Translations under genes and position numbers: made by a program | Notes under the pieces: generated by a model | The model's database searches: none | What the model saw: the letters and a program-made list of their open reading frames with translations, nothing else | Told to the model about the DNA's origin: nothing | Source: Thermogemmatispora sp. | GTDB taxonomy: Bacteria; Chloroflexota; Ktedonobacteria; Ktedonobacterales; Ktedonobacteraceae | Assembly: GCF_019683635.1 (NCBI RefSeq) | Contig: NZ_JADGIA010000001.1 | Coordinates: 1-64,000 of the forward strand | Length of the DNA: 64,000 nucleotides | Direction of reading: 5' to 3' | Shown here: piece after piece, positions 55,927-64,000 of the stretch | Layout of the letters: each line of letters starts with the position of its first letter | Numbering within the stretch: the first letter of the stretch is position 1

Positions 55927-58095
55927 CTACGCGCCCGAAGGCAGCGCACTAATTGTCGGGCCAGCCTCATCGCCATCGTCCTCCTCCAGCAGAGGATGGC
56001 GCAGAAACCAGGCCTGACAATCCAGCGGCGGCTCCCCCGGCTGTGGGCGAATCCGGGCGTAGGTCCCATCCGGCAGCAGCTCACGGGCATTGACCGTATC
56101 GGCCAGCAGTATCTCCAGCACCCGCTCACGAATGGCCTGGCGCAGGCGGGGATCTTCGATGGGAAACAGCGTCTCTACCCGATTATTCAAATTGCGCTGC
56201 ATCATATCGGCACTGCCGAGAAACAACTCCTCGGTACCGCCATTGTAGAAGTAAAAGATCCGACTGTGCTCCAGAAAGCGGCCTACAATGCTGCGCACGC
56301 GAATATTCTCGCTTATCCCCGGGATGCCGGGTCGCAGACAGCAGATACCGCGCACGATCAGCTCTACCTGCACCCCGGCCTGAGAAGCCTCATAGAGCTT
56401 ATAAATGATCTCCGGGTCGACCAGGGCATTCAACTTAAAGATCAGCAAGCCATAGCCGTACTCGCGCCGCAGACGAATCTCCCGCTCAATGCGCTCCAGA
56501 ATGCCGCGGCGCAGGCTAACAGGGGCCACCAGCAACTTACGGTAGGCATTCAGGCGCGAATAGCCCGTCAACGAATTGAAGAGATCCGAGATATCGGCCC
56601 CAATCACCGGGTCGCAAGTCAGCAAGCAGAAATCCTCGTAAGTACGGGCCGTCAGGGCGTTATAGTTTCCCGTGCTCAGATGAACATAGCGGCGCAGACC
56701 ATCGGGTTCGCGGCGCACCACCAGCGCCACCTTCGCATGCGTCTTCAAACCGATCAAACCATAGACCACATGAACGCCGGCCCGCTCCAGCGCCCGCGCC
56801 CACTCAATATTATTCTCCTCATCGAAGCGCGCCTTCAGCTCCACCAGCGTGGCCACCTGCTTCCCATGCTCAACCGCCTCCAGCAAAGCATGCACCACAG
56901 GCGAATTCGTTCCCACGCGATAGAGCGTCTGCTTAATGGCCAATACCTGGGGATCAGTGGCCGCAGCGCGAATAAAGTCCACCACTACTTCGAAGCTATC
57001 GTAGGGGCGATGCAGCAGCAGATCCTGCTCACGGATTGCCGCAAAAAGGTCGCCGCAATACTTCGAGAGCAAGCGAGGCACACGCGGAGTAAATGGTGGA
57101 TCTTTCAGATCGGGGCGATTGAGTGCATGCAACTCCATCAGATCGCCCATGCCGAGCGGGCCATCGATCACCGTGAGATCTGAGGCATCGATCTCCAGAT
57201 TATCGAGCAACAGGCTGCGGATGCGCGGCGGCATCGACGGATTGACCGCCAGATCGACCACTGACCCGAAGCGGCGCTCGCGGACGCTCTTCTCCACATC
57301 CTCTAACAAATCCGAAGCCTCGTCCTCCTGCAACTCGATATCGGCATCGCGCAAGACACGGAACGGGTACGACTCCCAGACATCGATGCCGGGGAAGAGG
57401 CGGCTCAAGTGAGCGGCAATGACCTGCTCGATCCAGACAAAGGCCACCGGTTGCACACCTGAAGCCGTCCGGGCGTGCAGCGGCAACGGCACCTGAATAA
57501 AGCGAGGGAGGCGCGGAGGGACCTTTACACGCGCGAACCGCTCGCCGTGAACGGCATCGTTAATGACCACGGCCAGATTCAGACTGCGGTTCGAGATATG
57601 GGGGAAAGGATGGCCGGGATCGACCGCCAGCGGAGTCAGCACCGGAAAGATCTCGTACTCGAAATACTCGGCCAGGGCGGCGCGCTGCTCCTCGTCGAGC
57701 TGCTCATAATCAAGAATATAGATATGCTGCTCTGCCAGACGTGGCAGCAGCTCCTGACGCCAGTAGCGACGCACCTCCTGCACCAGAGGGGCCAGACGCC
57801 GACGCACCTCGCGCAGCTGCTCCTCAGCGCTCAGCCCGTCGGGACTGGGAGTCGTCGCGCGGGCGGCCACCTTCTCCTTCAGCCCTGCCACACGGATCAT
57901 CATGAACTCATCGAGGTTCGTATCGAAAATAGACAAAAACTTGACCCGCTCCAGCAGAGGATGGCGACTATCCTGGGCCTCCTCAAAGACGCGACGATTA
58001 AACTCGATCCAGCTCAACTCGCGATTGATATAGAGATCGGGTCGTTCCAGGTCCATCGAGGACGAGGTAGATGGGGAATGCGGCGGCTGCTCCAT
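55927..58095 (-). CDS. ppk1: Polyphosphate kinase 1
   Basis: PPK1 makes long-chain polyphosphate from ATP. About 722 residues from the ATG at 58095 (a GTG at 58119 is the alternative). Domains in order: N-terminal (LYINRELSWIEFNRRVFEEA), head (FPHISNRSLNLAVVI), and two C-terminal PLD-like catalytic domains. IKQTLYRVGTNSPVVHALLEA, LIGLKTHAKVALVVRRE (the phosphorylated His) and HLSTGNYNALTARTYEDF are present, as are LLIFKLNALVDPEIIYKLYEASQAGV and SADMMQRNLNNRVE. Normal length, no PPX gene nearby. Transcribed away from the tRNA. Confidence 0.96.
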   Translation of the reverse strand: MEQPPHSPSTSSSMDLERPDLYINRELSWIEFNRRVFEEAQDSRHPLLERVKFLSIFDTNLDEFMMIRVAGLKEKVAARATTPSPDGLSAEEQLREVRRRLAPLVQEVRRYWRQELLPRLAEQHIYILDYEQLDEEQRAALAEYFEYEIFPVLTPLAVDPGHPFPHISNRSLNLAVVINDAVHGERFARVKVPPRLPRFIQVPLPLHARTASGVQPVAFVWIEQVIAAHLSRLFPGIDVWESYPFRVLRDADIELQEDEASDLLEDVEKSVRERRFGSVVDLAVNPSMPPRIRSLLLDNLEIDASDLTVIDGPLGMGDLMELHALNRPDLKDPPFTPRVPRLLSKYCGDLFAAIREQDLLLHRPYDSFEVVVDFIRAAATDPQVLAIKQTLYRVGTNSPVVHALLEAVEHGKQVATLVELKARFDEENNIEWARALERAGVHVVYGLIGLKTHAKVALVVRREPDGLRRYVHLSTGNYNALTARTYEDFCLLTCDPVIGADISDLFNSLTGYSRLNAYRKLLVAPVSLRRGILERIEREIRLRREYGYGLLIFKLNALVDPEIIYKLYEASQAGVQVELIVRGICCLRPGIPGISENIRVRSIVGRFLEHSRIFYFYNGGTEELFLGSADMMQRNLNNRVETLFPIEDPRLRQAIRERVLEILLADTVNARELLPDGTYARIRPQPGEPPLDCQAWFLRHPLLEEDDGDEAGPTISALPSGA

Positions 58096-58265
58096 GCTCT
58101 CTTCAGCTGACCTCTGCACCTTAGCCTGGCAGGCGTCTCTTTAGCTTTATGATAGCACGCATTGTCCAGCGAGAGAGCAAGACCCTGGCGTGCCACAGCC
58201 CTCATACACACATCTGCCCTGACTCACCCAGCGCTCCCCCTCTTTGGCCGGAGAGAGTGCTCACC

Positions 58266-58295
58266 TTGACACTGATAGCCCCCCTGATGTATCAT
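58266..58295 (+). promoter_or_regulatory. Promoter of tRNA-Leu
   Basis: TTGACA, 18 bp, TG-extended TATCAT. The transcript start is near 58302, about 106 nt before the tRNA. Confidence 0.55.
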
Positions 58296-58407
58296 CACTC
58301 AGGTGAGAGCGTTTCATCCCCTTACCAGACAGCAGGGGTGTGGGAGCGAGGAGCTGCACCCCTGAAGCACGACGGCTGGCAGTGTGGAAACGCTGCAAGG
58401 CCAACAT

Positions 58408-58492
58408 GGGCGGTTGCTGAAACTGGTAGACAGGACGGACTTAGGATCCGTTGGTGCAAACCGTGAGAGTTCGAGTCTCTCACCGCCCACCA
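58408..58492 (+). tRNA. tRNA-Leu (anticodon UAG)
   Basis: Cloverleaf of 85 nt including an encoded CCA. Acceptor GGGCGGT pairs with ACCGCCC; the D arm is CTG/CAG with GG in the loop; the anticodon arm ACGGA-CTTAGGA-TCCGT gives UAG at 58442-58444, reading CUA and other CUN leucine codons. A class II variable arm and a GAGAG-TTCGAGT-CTCTC T arm follow. The discriminator is A, as in leucine tRNAs. Confidence 0.95.
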
Positions 58493-59138
58493 TCGCAAAG
58501 GTCCCGGAGTCACCTGCAGCGGGGGTGGCTCCTTCCATTCGCCAGCGGAGCGGAGCGCCTGCTCGCGGTGGCACGGACAGGACAAGGCAAAGCAAGCAAA
58601 CGGCATGAGGGCTGGCGGGTACGCAAGCTTTATCTCAGGCCCGAAGGCGGGGGAGAGGGAACTCTCTCAGTAGAGGCCGGGTGGCTGATCAGCGAGCTTG
58701 CCTACTCAGCAGGCCCGCGCAAGATAACAAGCTACCATCAGGCTCCCCTGAGCGCCACTTCCCGCTGCGGTTCCCGTTTTGTCGTCCTGGCGGGTGAAGA
58801 AGCGAAGCAGACTGCATTCCAGGTGGCCGATGGGGCGGAGGTTGTCGGAAAGAAGAGGGTGCAGGTTGGCCAGAGAAGACAGCTCGCCGAAGCTTGAGAA
58901 GCGAGCGCGTCGAGCAAGTAGCCTGCTCAGCGACTCGATGGGTGCAGACTGAGGAGTGGCATAGCGGGATAGTCCCGCGCCGATCGCTGTAAGACCAGAT
59001 TTGTCTGTCGCGCCTTGTTCTGTTGTGCCCTGTGTCGTCACATCAGATCACACCGCTCAGCCAGTCAGAGGGACAGACAGGCAGGCGACATGCCAGGCGG
59101 CACGTACGTACGATGATGATGCTTGTGTTGGAGGAACA
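58493..59138. other. Intergenic before tig
   Basis: About 650 bp without a credible gene. A perfect GCGGGA-TAG-TCCCGC dyad lies at 58964-58978, about 160 bp before tig, and could be an operator. The ORFs offered here are read-throughs of the tRNA. Confidence 0.4.
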
Positions 59139-60614
59139 GTGAAGGTCACAGTTGAGAAATTACCGACCAGCGAAGCCATCCTCGATGTAGATCTCACCTG
59201 GGAAGAGGTGGAGAAGGCTTCGGATAAGGCTTATCGTAAGCTGGTGCAGCAGGTTGATATTCAAGGGTTTCGTCGGGGCAAAGCTCCCCGCTCCTTGCTT
59301 GAGCGCAAATTGGGCAAGGAGTACATTTATCAGGAAGGTCTTGACGACCTGATCAGCGAGGCCTACCGCCAGGCGCTCACGGAGCACCAACTTACCCCGC
59401 TCGCGCAGCCGGAGCTGGATGCGCCCATGTTTGAGATGGGGCAGCCTTACCATTTCCGCCTGAAGGTTCCCATCCTGACCCCCGTGGAGTTGGGTGACTA
59501 CCGCTCGTTGCACTTTGAGGATGAAGAGGTGATGGTGACGTCGGAGGAGGTTGAGCGGGAACTGGAGGCGCTGCGCAACCAGTATGCCAGCTGGCAGAAG
59601 GTCGAACGCCCTGCCCAGATTGGGGACCGCGTCACGGTCGATCTCAAGCTGACGGTCGAGGGGCGCACCATTTCCGACTACAAGGAGAATCCCTTCGAGC
59701 TGACCGAGAATCGGCCCGGTCTCTTCGCCGGCATGGATGAGCAAATTGTTGGAATGCAGGTCGGCGAGAGCAAGAGCTTCACTCTGACCATCCCCTCCGA
59801 CTATGGCAATGAGGAGCTGGCCGGCAAGGAGGCCCACTATGAGCTGACTCTCCGTCAGGTCGAGGAGAAGGTGCTGCCCGAGTTGGACGACGCCTTCGCC
59901 GCGCGCGTTGGCCAGTACGAAACCCTGGAGGACCTGCGCAAGGTCATCAGCGATGCTATCCAGGATCGCAAAGAGCGGCAGAAGCGCCAGGAGCTGCGCG
60001 ATAAGGTGCTGGAGGCCGTTGTGGCTCAGTCCAACATTGTCCTCCATCCGGTTCTGGTCAAGGAGGAGGTTGAGGACATGTTGCACGAGCTGTCCCATAT
60101 GTTGGAGAGACAGCGCATGTCGCTCGATCAGTATCTCCTGCTGATGCGCAAGAGCCGCGAGGAGTACATGAAGGAGCTGGAGCCGGATGCGGAGAGACGC
60201 GTCAAGCAGCAGCTGGTCCTGGATGAGGTTGCCAGGCGGGAGGGAATCGAGGTTACGCCGGAAGAAGTGGAGGGCGTTTTCCGCATGTATGCCCAGGCGG
60301 GGCAGCCGCTGCAGCGCAGCGAGGCCCAGGTGCGGGCGCTGATCATCACGCTGCGGCGCGAAAAAGCGCTTTCGCGCCTGGTGGAGCTGGCGACACGTCC
60401 GGCGGAGGAGACGGAGCAGCAGCAAGGTGGGGAGAGTGGAGAGCAACCGCAGCAGCCAGAGGAGACGCAGCAGAGTGAGGCCACTGCAGCTCAGGCAGAG
60501 GCTACCGGGCCGGAGCCGGAGGCCGGGCAGACCGATGAGGCGACGTCTTCCTCTCCTGCTACAATAGTAGTAGAAGACGCGGGGGCGCCGGCTGACTCCG
60601 GAGGCCAGCAGTAA
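59139..60614 (+). CDS. tig: Trigger factor
   Basis: Ribosome-bound chaperone with peptidyl-prolyl isomerase activity, about 491 residues. The GTG at 59139 (VKVTVEKLPTSEAILDVDL) follows GGAGG by four bases; the 46 extra residues in the track are leader. N-terminal ribosome-binding domain with the signature QGFRRGKAPRSLLERKLGKEYI, FKBP domain (GDRVTVDLKLTVEG, then LFAGMDEQIVGMQVGESKSFTL), and the helical C-terminal arms. It ends in an odd Gln/Glu/Ala-rich tail of about 65 residues (EQQQGGESGEQPQQPEETQQ) of low complexity. clpX follows by 51 bp; together they form the classic tig-clpX operon. Confidence 0.96.
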   Translation: MKVTVEKLPTSEAILDVDLTWEEVEKASDKAYRKLVQQVDIQGFRRGKAPRSLLERKLGKEYIYQEGLDDLISEAYRQALTEHQLTPLAQPELDAPMFEMGQPYHFRLKVPILTPVELGDYRSLHFEDEEVMVTSEEVERELEALRNQYASWQKVERPAQIGDRVTVDLKLTVEGRTISDYKENPFELTENRPGLFAGMDEQIVGMQVGESKSFTLTIPSDYGNEELAGKEAHYELTLRQVEEKVLPELDDAFAARVGQYETLEDLRKVISDAIQDRKERQKRQELRDKVLEAVVAQSNIVLHPVLVKEEVEDMLHELSHMLERQRMSLDQYLLLMRKSREEYMKELEPDAERRVKQQLVLDEVARREGIEVTPEEVEGVFRMYAQAGQPLQRSEAQVRALIITLRREKALSRLVELATRPAEETEQQQGGESGEQPQQPEETQQSEATAAQAEATGPEPEAGQTDEATSSSPATIVVEDAGAPADSGGQQ

Positions 60615-60665
60615 GACTCCAGCCAAGACTCAAGCGTCGTAATTGAGGGAAAGGTAACAACGGAC

Positions 60666-61946
60666 GTGGCAAACTCTAAGAATATTCGTACAACCTATCG
60701 CTGCTCTTTTTGCGGCAAGAGCCAGGATCAGGTTCAGCGGCTGATTGCCGGCCCGTCAGGGGTCTATATCTGCGACGAATGCATTGACCTGTGCCGGGAG
60801 ATCATCGAGGAGGAGCAGGCCACCTTTAGCAAGCCGCGTCTTCAGACCGGGAAAATCCCTACCCCGAAGAAGATCTATGAGCAATTGAGCCAGTATGTGA
60901 TCGGGCAGGAGCGGGCCAAGAAGACGCTGGCGGTGGCCGTCTACAACCACTATAAGCGCATTAGCGTGGGGATGCAGATCGATGACGTGGAGCTGGGAAA
61001 GAGCAATATTCTGCTCATCGGCCCCACCGGCTGCGGTAAAACCCTGCTGGCGCAGACGCTGGCCAAAATCCTCGATGTGCCCTTCTGCATCGCCGATGCC
61101 ACGGCCCTCACAGAGGCTGGCTACGTGGGCGAGGATGTGGAGAACATTCTGCTGCGCCTGATCCAGGCTGCCGATTTCGATGTAGCGCGGGCCGAACGCG
61201 GTATCGTCTACATTGATGAGATCGACAAGATTGCCCGCAAGTCTGACAATCCCTCGATCACGCGCGATGTCTCCGGCGAAGGTGTGCAGCAGGCCCTCCT
61301 GAAGATCATCGAGGGCACCATCGCTAATGTGCCCCCCCAGGGTGGCCGTAAGCACCCCCATCAGGACTTTATTCAGATCAATACGTCGAATATTCTCTTT
61401 ATCTGCGGCGGCGCCTTCGAGGGCCTCGACAAGATCGTCGAGCAGCGCCTGGGCAGCAACCGCACCATTGGCTTCAAGAAAACGGTGGCCGAGTCTGAGC
61501 AGCGCGCTCAGGAGTCCGTGCTCGCCCAGGTCATTCCAGAAGACCTGCTCAAGTACGGGCTGATCCCAGAGTTTATCGGACGCCTCCCCGTGGTGGTGGC
61601 CCTCGATAACCTGGATAAGGAGGCCCTGATCCGCATCCTGACAGAGCCGAAGAATGCGATTGTAAAGCAGTATCAGAAGATCTTCCAGCTCGATCGCGTC
61701 GAGTTGGTCTTTACTCCCGATGCGCTCGAAGCTGCCGCGGAGTGCGCGCTTAAGCGCAAAACCGGTGCGCGTGGCCTGCGCAGCATCATCGAGGATGTAC
61801 TCCTTGATGTGATGTACGAGATCCCTTCGCGCGCCGATGTCAAAAAGGTGATCATTAACGGCGATGTTATTGCCCAGCGGCATAAACCGCTGCTTGTGAC
61901 ACGCAGCGAGCGCTCTGCGGCCTATTCCGAGGATGAGTCTGCATAA
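60666..61946 (+). CDS. clpX: ClpX, unfoldase of ClpXP
   Basis: AAA+ unfoldase of 426 residues that feeds substrates to ClpP. GTG start behind GGGAAAGG. N-terminal C4 zinc finger ([28 protein letters not shown]), Walker [19 protein letters not shown], pore loop [16 protein letters not shown], Walker [15 protein letters not shown], sensor region [11 protein letters not shown], and sensor 2 [16 protein letters not shown]. The ClpP-binding loop is present in the [13 protein letters not shown] region, where the IGF tripeptide is clear. clpP is not adjacent. A terminator overlaps its stop codon. Confidence 0.97.
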   Translation: MANSKNIRTTYRCSFCGKSQDQVQRLIAGPSGVYICDECIDLCREIIEEEQATFSKPRLQTGKIPTPKKIYEQLSQYVIGQERAKKTLAVAVYNHYKRISVGMQIDDVELGKSNILLIGPTGCGKTLLAQTLAKILDVPFCIADATALTEAGYVGEDVENILLRLIQAADFDVARAERGIVYIDEIDKIARKSDNPSITRDVSGEGVQQALLKIIEGTIANVPPQGGRKHPHQDFIQINTSNILFICGGAFEGLDKIVEQRLGSNRTIGFKKTVAESEQRAQESVLAQVIPEDLLKYGLIPEFIGRLPVVVALDNLDKEALIRILTEPKNAIVKQYQKIFQLDRVELVFTPDALEAAAECALKRKTGARGLRSIIEDVLLDVMYEIPSRADVKKVIINGDVIAQRHKPLLVTRSERSAAYSEDESA

Positions 61947-61967
61947 CGCAGACTCATCTGTTTTTCT
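61932..61967 (+). terminator. Intrinsic terminator of clpX
   Basis: GATGAGTCTGC and GCAGACTCATC form 11 perfect pairs with a 5-nt loop that holds the clpX stop codon region, followed by TGTTTTTCTC. Confidence 0.9.
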
Positions 61968-62358
61968 CTAGCTTTGACGAATTGTCTGCGTGATGGTAAG
62001 CGGTGGCCCGGTCAAGCACGAGGAGAAGACCAGAGTGGGGCTGTAGGGAAGCGGTGGAAGGTTGTGGCGGCAGGAGAGGAAGGACCCGTTCCTGGCCTGG
62101 AAGCTGGGGATGAGGTGCTGGCGGGTAGCCTCTTCTGGTTGCCGCTCCCGCTCGCTCCGACTTCTGTGCCGATGGCGGGAGTAGTCAGGAGTGGCTGCCT
62201 GCGATGGATGCAGCCGATCAGCAGCAGAGACCCCTCTGTGGATCTCTCGCAGCCTGCCCATTCCTGCCCGCCTGCTGCTCGCTGCCATTTGTCTGAGTAC
62301 TGAGCCGCTTGCTTCTCTTCTGTGAGAAAGCTCTCGCAAAAATCAACAATTATCCTGT
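61968..62358. other. Intergenic before lon
   Basis: About 390 bp with no gene. The last 60 bases turn AT-rich (AAAAATCAACAATTATCCTG), typical of a promoter area. I see no clear CIRCE or HAIR heat-shock element. Confidence 0.4.
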
Positions 62359-62364
62359 TATAGT
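62359..62364 (+). promoter_or_regulatory. -10 element of lon
   Basis: TATAGT in an AT-rich patch 44 bp before the lon ATG. The -35 position is weak, so an alternative or activated promoter is possible. Confidence 0.4.
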
Positions 62365-62408
62365 CTATATAGAGAAGAGAAATAATAGATAGTAGATAGG
62401 CGGAACTC

Positions 62409-64000
62409 ATGAATGAGCAGCAACACCCATCGGTGGAGCCAGAGACGATAGAGGTCTATCCGCTGGTAGCGCTCAAAAACATGGTTGTCTTCCCGCGCAC
62501 GCGTATGTCCCTGGCGATTGCGCGCGAGAAGTCGGTGCGGGCTGTCGAGGAGGCGCTGTTACGTGCTGACCGCATGCTGGTCACGGTCGCGCAGCGTTCG
62601 TCGGAGATTGAAGATCCCCAGCCTGCGGACCTCTATGGCTGTGGTGCTCTGGTTGAAATTGTCACCGTTCATCGTCAGGCCGATGGGAGCCTGCAGGTGC
62701 TGCTCAATGGCCTGCGCCGTGTGCGCCTGTTGGAGTTTCAGGATCTGGAGCCGTTCATGCGGGTGAGTGTGGAGGTGTCTCCTGAGCCACAGGTGCAGGG
62801 TCCCCAGGCTGATGCTCTGGTGCGTCATGCCACCAACCTCTTCGAGCATTATGCCCAGCTCAACCGTCGCTTCTCGGTCGAAGATATCAATTCGATTGTG
62901 GCCATTAAGTCCCCGGCTCGTCTTGCCGATATGCTGGCCGCCCATGTGGTGAGCGATGTTGTCCAGCAGCAGGATCTGCTGGAGACCTTTGATCCCCTGG
63001 CCCGCTTAGAGAAGGTCTGCGTCTTTATCGGCAACGAGATCGAGATTCTGGAGCTGGAGTCGGTGATCCGCAATCGCGTGCGCTCGCAGGTGGACCGCTC
63101 GCAGAAGGAGTTCTATCTGCGCGAGCAGCTGCGCGCGATTCAAGAGGAGCTGGGCATGGAGACGCCTTCGGAGGCCGACGAGCTGCGCGAGCGCTTGCGC
63201 CAGAAGAATCTGCCTCCCGAGGCGGCGGCCAAGGTGCGTAAGGAGATCGATCGATTGGAGCATATGCCGCCGCAGTCGGCGGAGATCGCCGTGGTCCGCT
63301 CGTATATCGACTGGATGCTCGCCTTGCCCTGGAACGAGCGCACGGTGGATAGCTTCGATCTGGAGCGCACGCGCCGCATTTTGGATGAGGACCACTACGG
63401 CCTGGAGAGCATCAAGGAGCGCATCATTGAGTTTCTGGCGGTGCGCCAGCTGCGCCTGCAGCGCGCCAGTGAGCAGGGCCAGCCCCAGCGTGGCAGCCAG
63501 GGGCAGATTCTCTGCTTCATCGGCCCGCCCGGCGTCGGCAAGACCTCCTTGGGACAGTCGATAGCTCGCGCCCTGGGACGCAAGTTTGTGCGCATTGCCC
63601 TGGGAGGGGTGCATGATGAGGCTGAGATCCGGGGTCATCGCCGCACCTACGTGGGCGCTCTGCCCGGGCGGATCATCCAGTCGATGAAGTCCGCGGGTGT
63701 GCGCAATCCGGTCTTTCTGCTCGATGAGATCGACAAGCTCTCGTCAGAGTATCGCGGCGACCCGGCGGCGGCCTTGCTAGAGGTGCTTGATCCCGAGCAG
63801 AATGCACAGTTCGTGGACCATTATCTGGAGGTCCCGTACGATCTCTCCGAAGTCTTCTTTATCTGTACCGGCAACGTCAAATACCAGATCCCGCGCCCGC
63901 TGGCTGATCGCATGGATATCATTGACGTTCCCGGCTACATGCTAGAGGAGAAGGTCAATATCGGCCTGCGCCACCTGCTGCCGAAAGTCCTGGCAGAGCA
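62409..64000 (+). CDS. lon: Lon protease (3' end beyond window)
   Basis: ATP-dependent Lon protease, 530 codons present. The ORF track misses it because it runs off the edge. ATG 62409 follows AGGCGG by seven bases. N-terminal LON substrate domain (VYPLVALKNMVVFPRTRMSLAIAREKS), the coiled-coil region (KEFYLREQLRAIQEELGME), and the AAA+ module with Walker A CFIGPPGVGKTSLGQSIA and Walker B VFLLDEIDKLS. Near the cut it reads YDLSEVFFICTGNV and PLADRMDIIDVPGY. The Ser-Lys protease domain would lie downstream. Position after clpX gives a proteostasis block. Confidence 0.95.
   Translation, partial: MNEQQHPSVEPETIEVYPLVALKNMVVFPRTRMSLAIAREKSVRAVEEALLRADRMLVTVAQRSSEIEDPQPADLYGCGALVEIVTVHRQADGSLQVLLNGLRRVRLLEFQDLEPFMRVSVEVSPEPQVQGPQADALVRHATNLFEHYAQLNRRFSVEDINSIVAIKSPARLADMLAAHVVSDVVQQQDLLETFDPLARLEKVCVFIGNEIEILELESVIRNRVRSQVDRSQKEFYLREQLRAIQEELGMETPSEADELRERLRQKNLPPEAAAKVRKEIDRLEHMPPQSAEIAVVRSYIDWMLALPWNERTVDSFDLERTRRILDEDHYGLESIKERIIEFLAVRQLRLQRASEQGQPQRGSQGQILCFIGPPGVGKTSLGQSIARALGRKFVRIALGGVHDEAEIRGHRRTYVGALPGRIIQSMKSAGVRNPVFLLDEIDKLSSEYRGDPAAALLEVLDPEQNAQFVDHYLEVPYDLSEVFFICTGNVKYQIPRPLADRMDIIDVPGYMLEEKVNIGLRHLLPKVLAE

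Noticed and set aside
55996-57183. 395-residue plus-strand ORF over ppk1
   Set aside because: Antisense shadow; PPK1 on the minus strand carries all family motifs.
58149-58897. Several ORFs crossing the tRNA-Leu region
   Set aside because: They translate a tRNA gene and its flanks; no ribosome sites.
59160-60626. 488-residue minus-strand ORF over tig
   Set aside because: Leu/Arg-rich antisense of trigger factor; no motifs and no promoter.
60756-61883. 375-residue minus-strand ORF over clpX
   Set aside because: Antisense shadow of a highly conserved gene.

Overview
This 64 kb stretch is chromosomal DNA, GC-rich (roughly 60% by eye), from a bacterium that most resembles a Ktedonobacteria-type Chloroflexota such as Thermogemmatispora. 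That assignment is inference. It rests on the mix of gene families (GH38 mannosidase, FIST protein, zinc-ribbon membrane proteins, NnrS-like/DUF2249 proteins, an archaeal-type COG2521 methyltransferase, an MFS-YkoP fusion) and on monoderm-looking traits such as an RND pump with no adjacent fusion or outer-membrane partner. I see no rRNA, IS element, prophage or CRISPR array. There is one tRNA, tRNA-Leu(UAG).

Layout. 0-10 kb: a secreted Cys-rich protein, a VOC and FIST gene pair, a broken zinc-ribbon/WD40 gene, an RND-family exporter behind a perfect palindrome, and gyrB. 10-11.4 kb: a long gene-free stretch of low-complexity DNA with one candidate promoter. 11.4-20.6 kb: metabolic genes (zinc-ribbon membrane protein, GH38 alpha-mannosidase, COG2521 methyltransferase, aminotransferase, family III CoA-transferase, isoaspartyl peptidase), several with clear sigma-70-like promoters. 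20.8-29.8 kb: a ROK sugar kinase joined to a membrane-anchored pseudokinase, a PH-like membrane protein, a zinc-ribbon/jelly-roll surface protein, an MFS transporter fused to a YkoP-like domain, an MBL-fold hydrolase and HU.

30.1-35.7 kb is the most coherent accessory locus. It holds two polytopic NnrS/heme-copper-like membrane proteins, two DUF2249 proteins, a cupin, a DUF59 (MIP18-like) protein and a Crp/Fnr regulator. A near-identical 21-bp dyad-containing motif lies upstream of both the DUF59 gene and the regulator. I read this as a nitric-oxide or low-oxygen response module lacking the usual reductases.

36-47.4 kb: macro-domain protein, lipoprotein, small membrane protein, Mre11/SbcD nuclease, M20 amidohydrolase, YchF, an FmdB zinc-ribbon gene overlapping a membrane protein, rho behind a strong promoter and long leader, a metallopeptidase and FtsB. 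47.5-64 kb: a candidate structured leader RNA with two terminator hairpins ahead of a class-I glutamine amidotransferase, a NarL-type two-component pair, a FAH-family dehydratase/aldehyde dehydrogenase operon, tandem paralogous methyltransferases (one with a ruined SAM motif), PPK1, tRNA-Leu, and the proteostasis series tig-clpX-lon (lon runs off the window).

Intergenic DNA is unusual. It carries large hairpins with no U-tract just after stop codons, a recurrent CTGACCAGC word, and degenerate 4-5 nt periodic strings. Most long antisense ORFs in the supplied track are GC-driven shadows and were left out.
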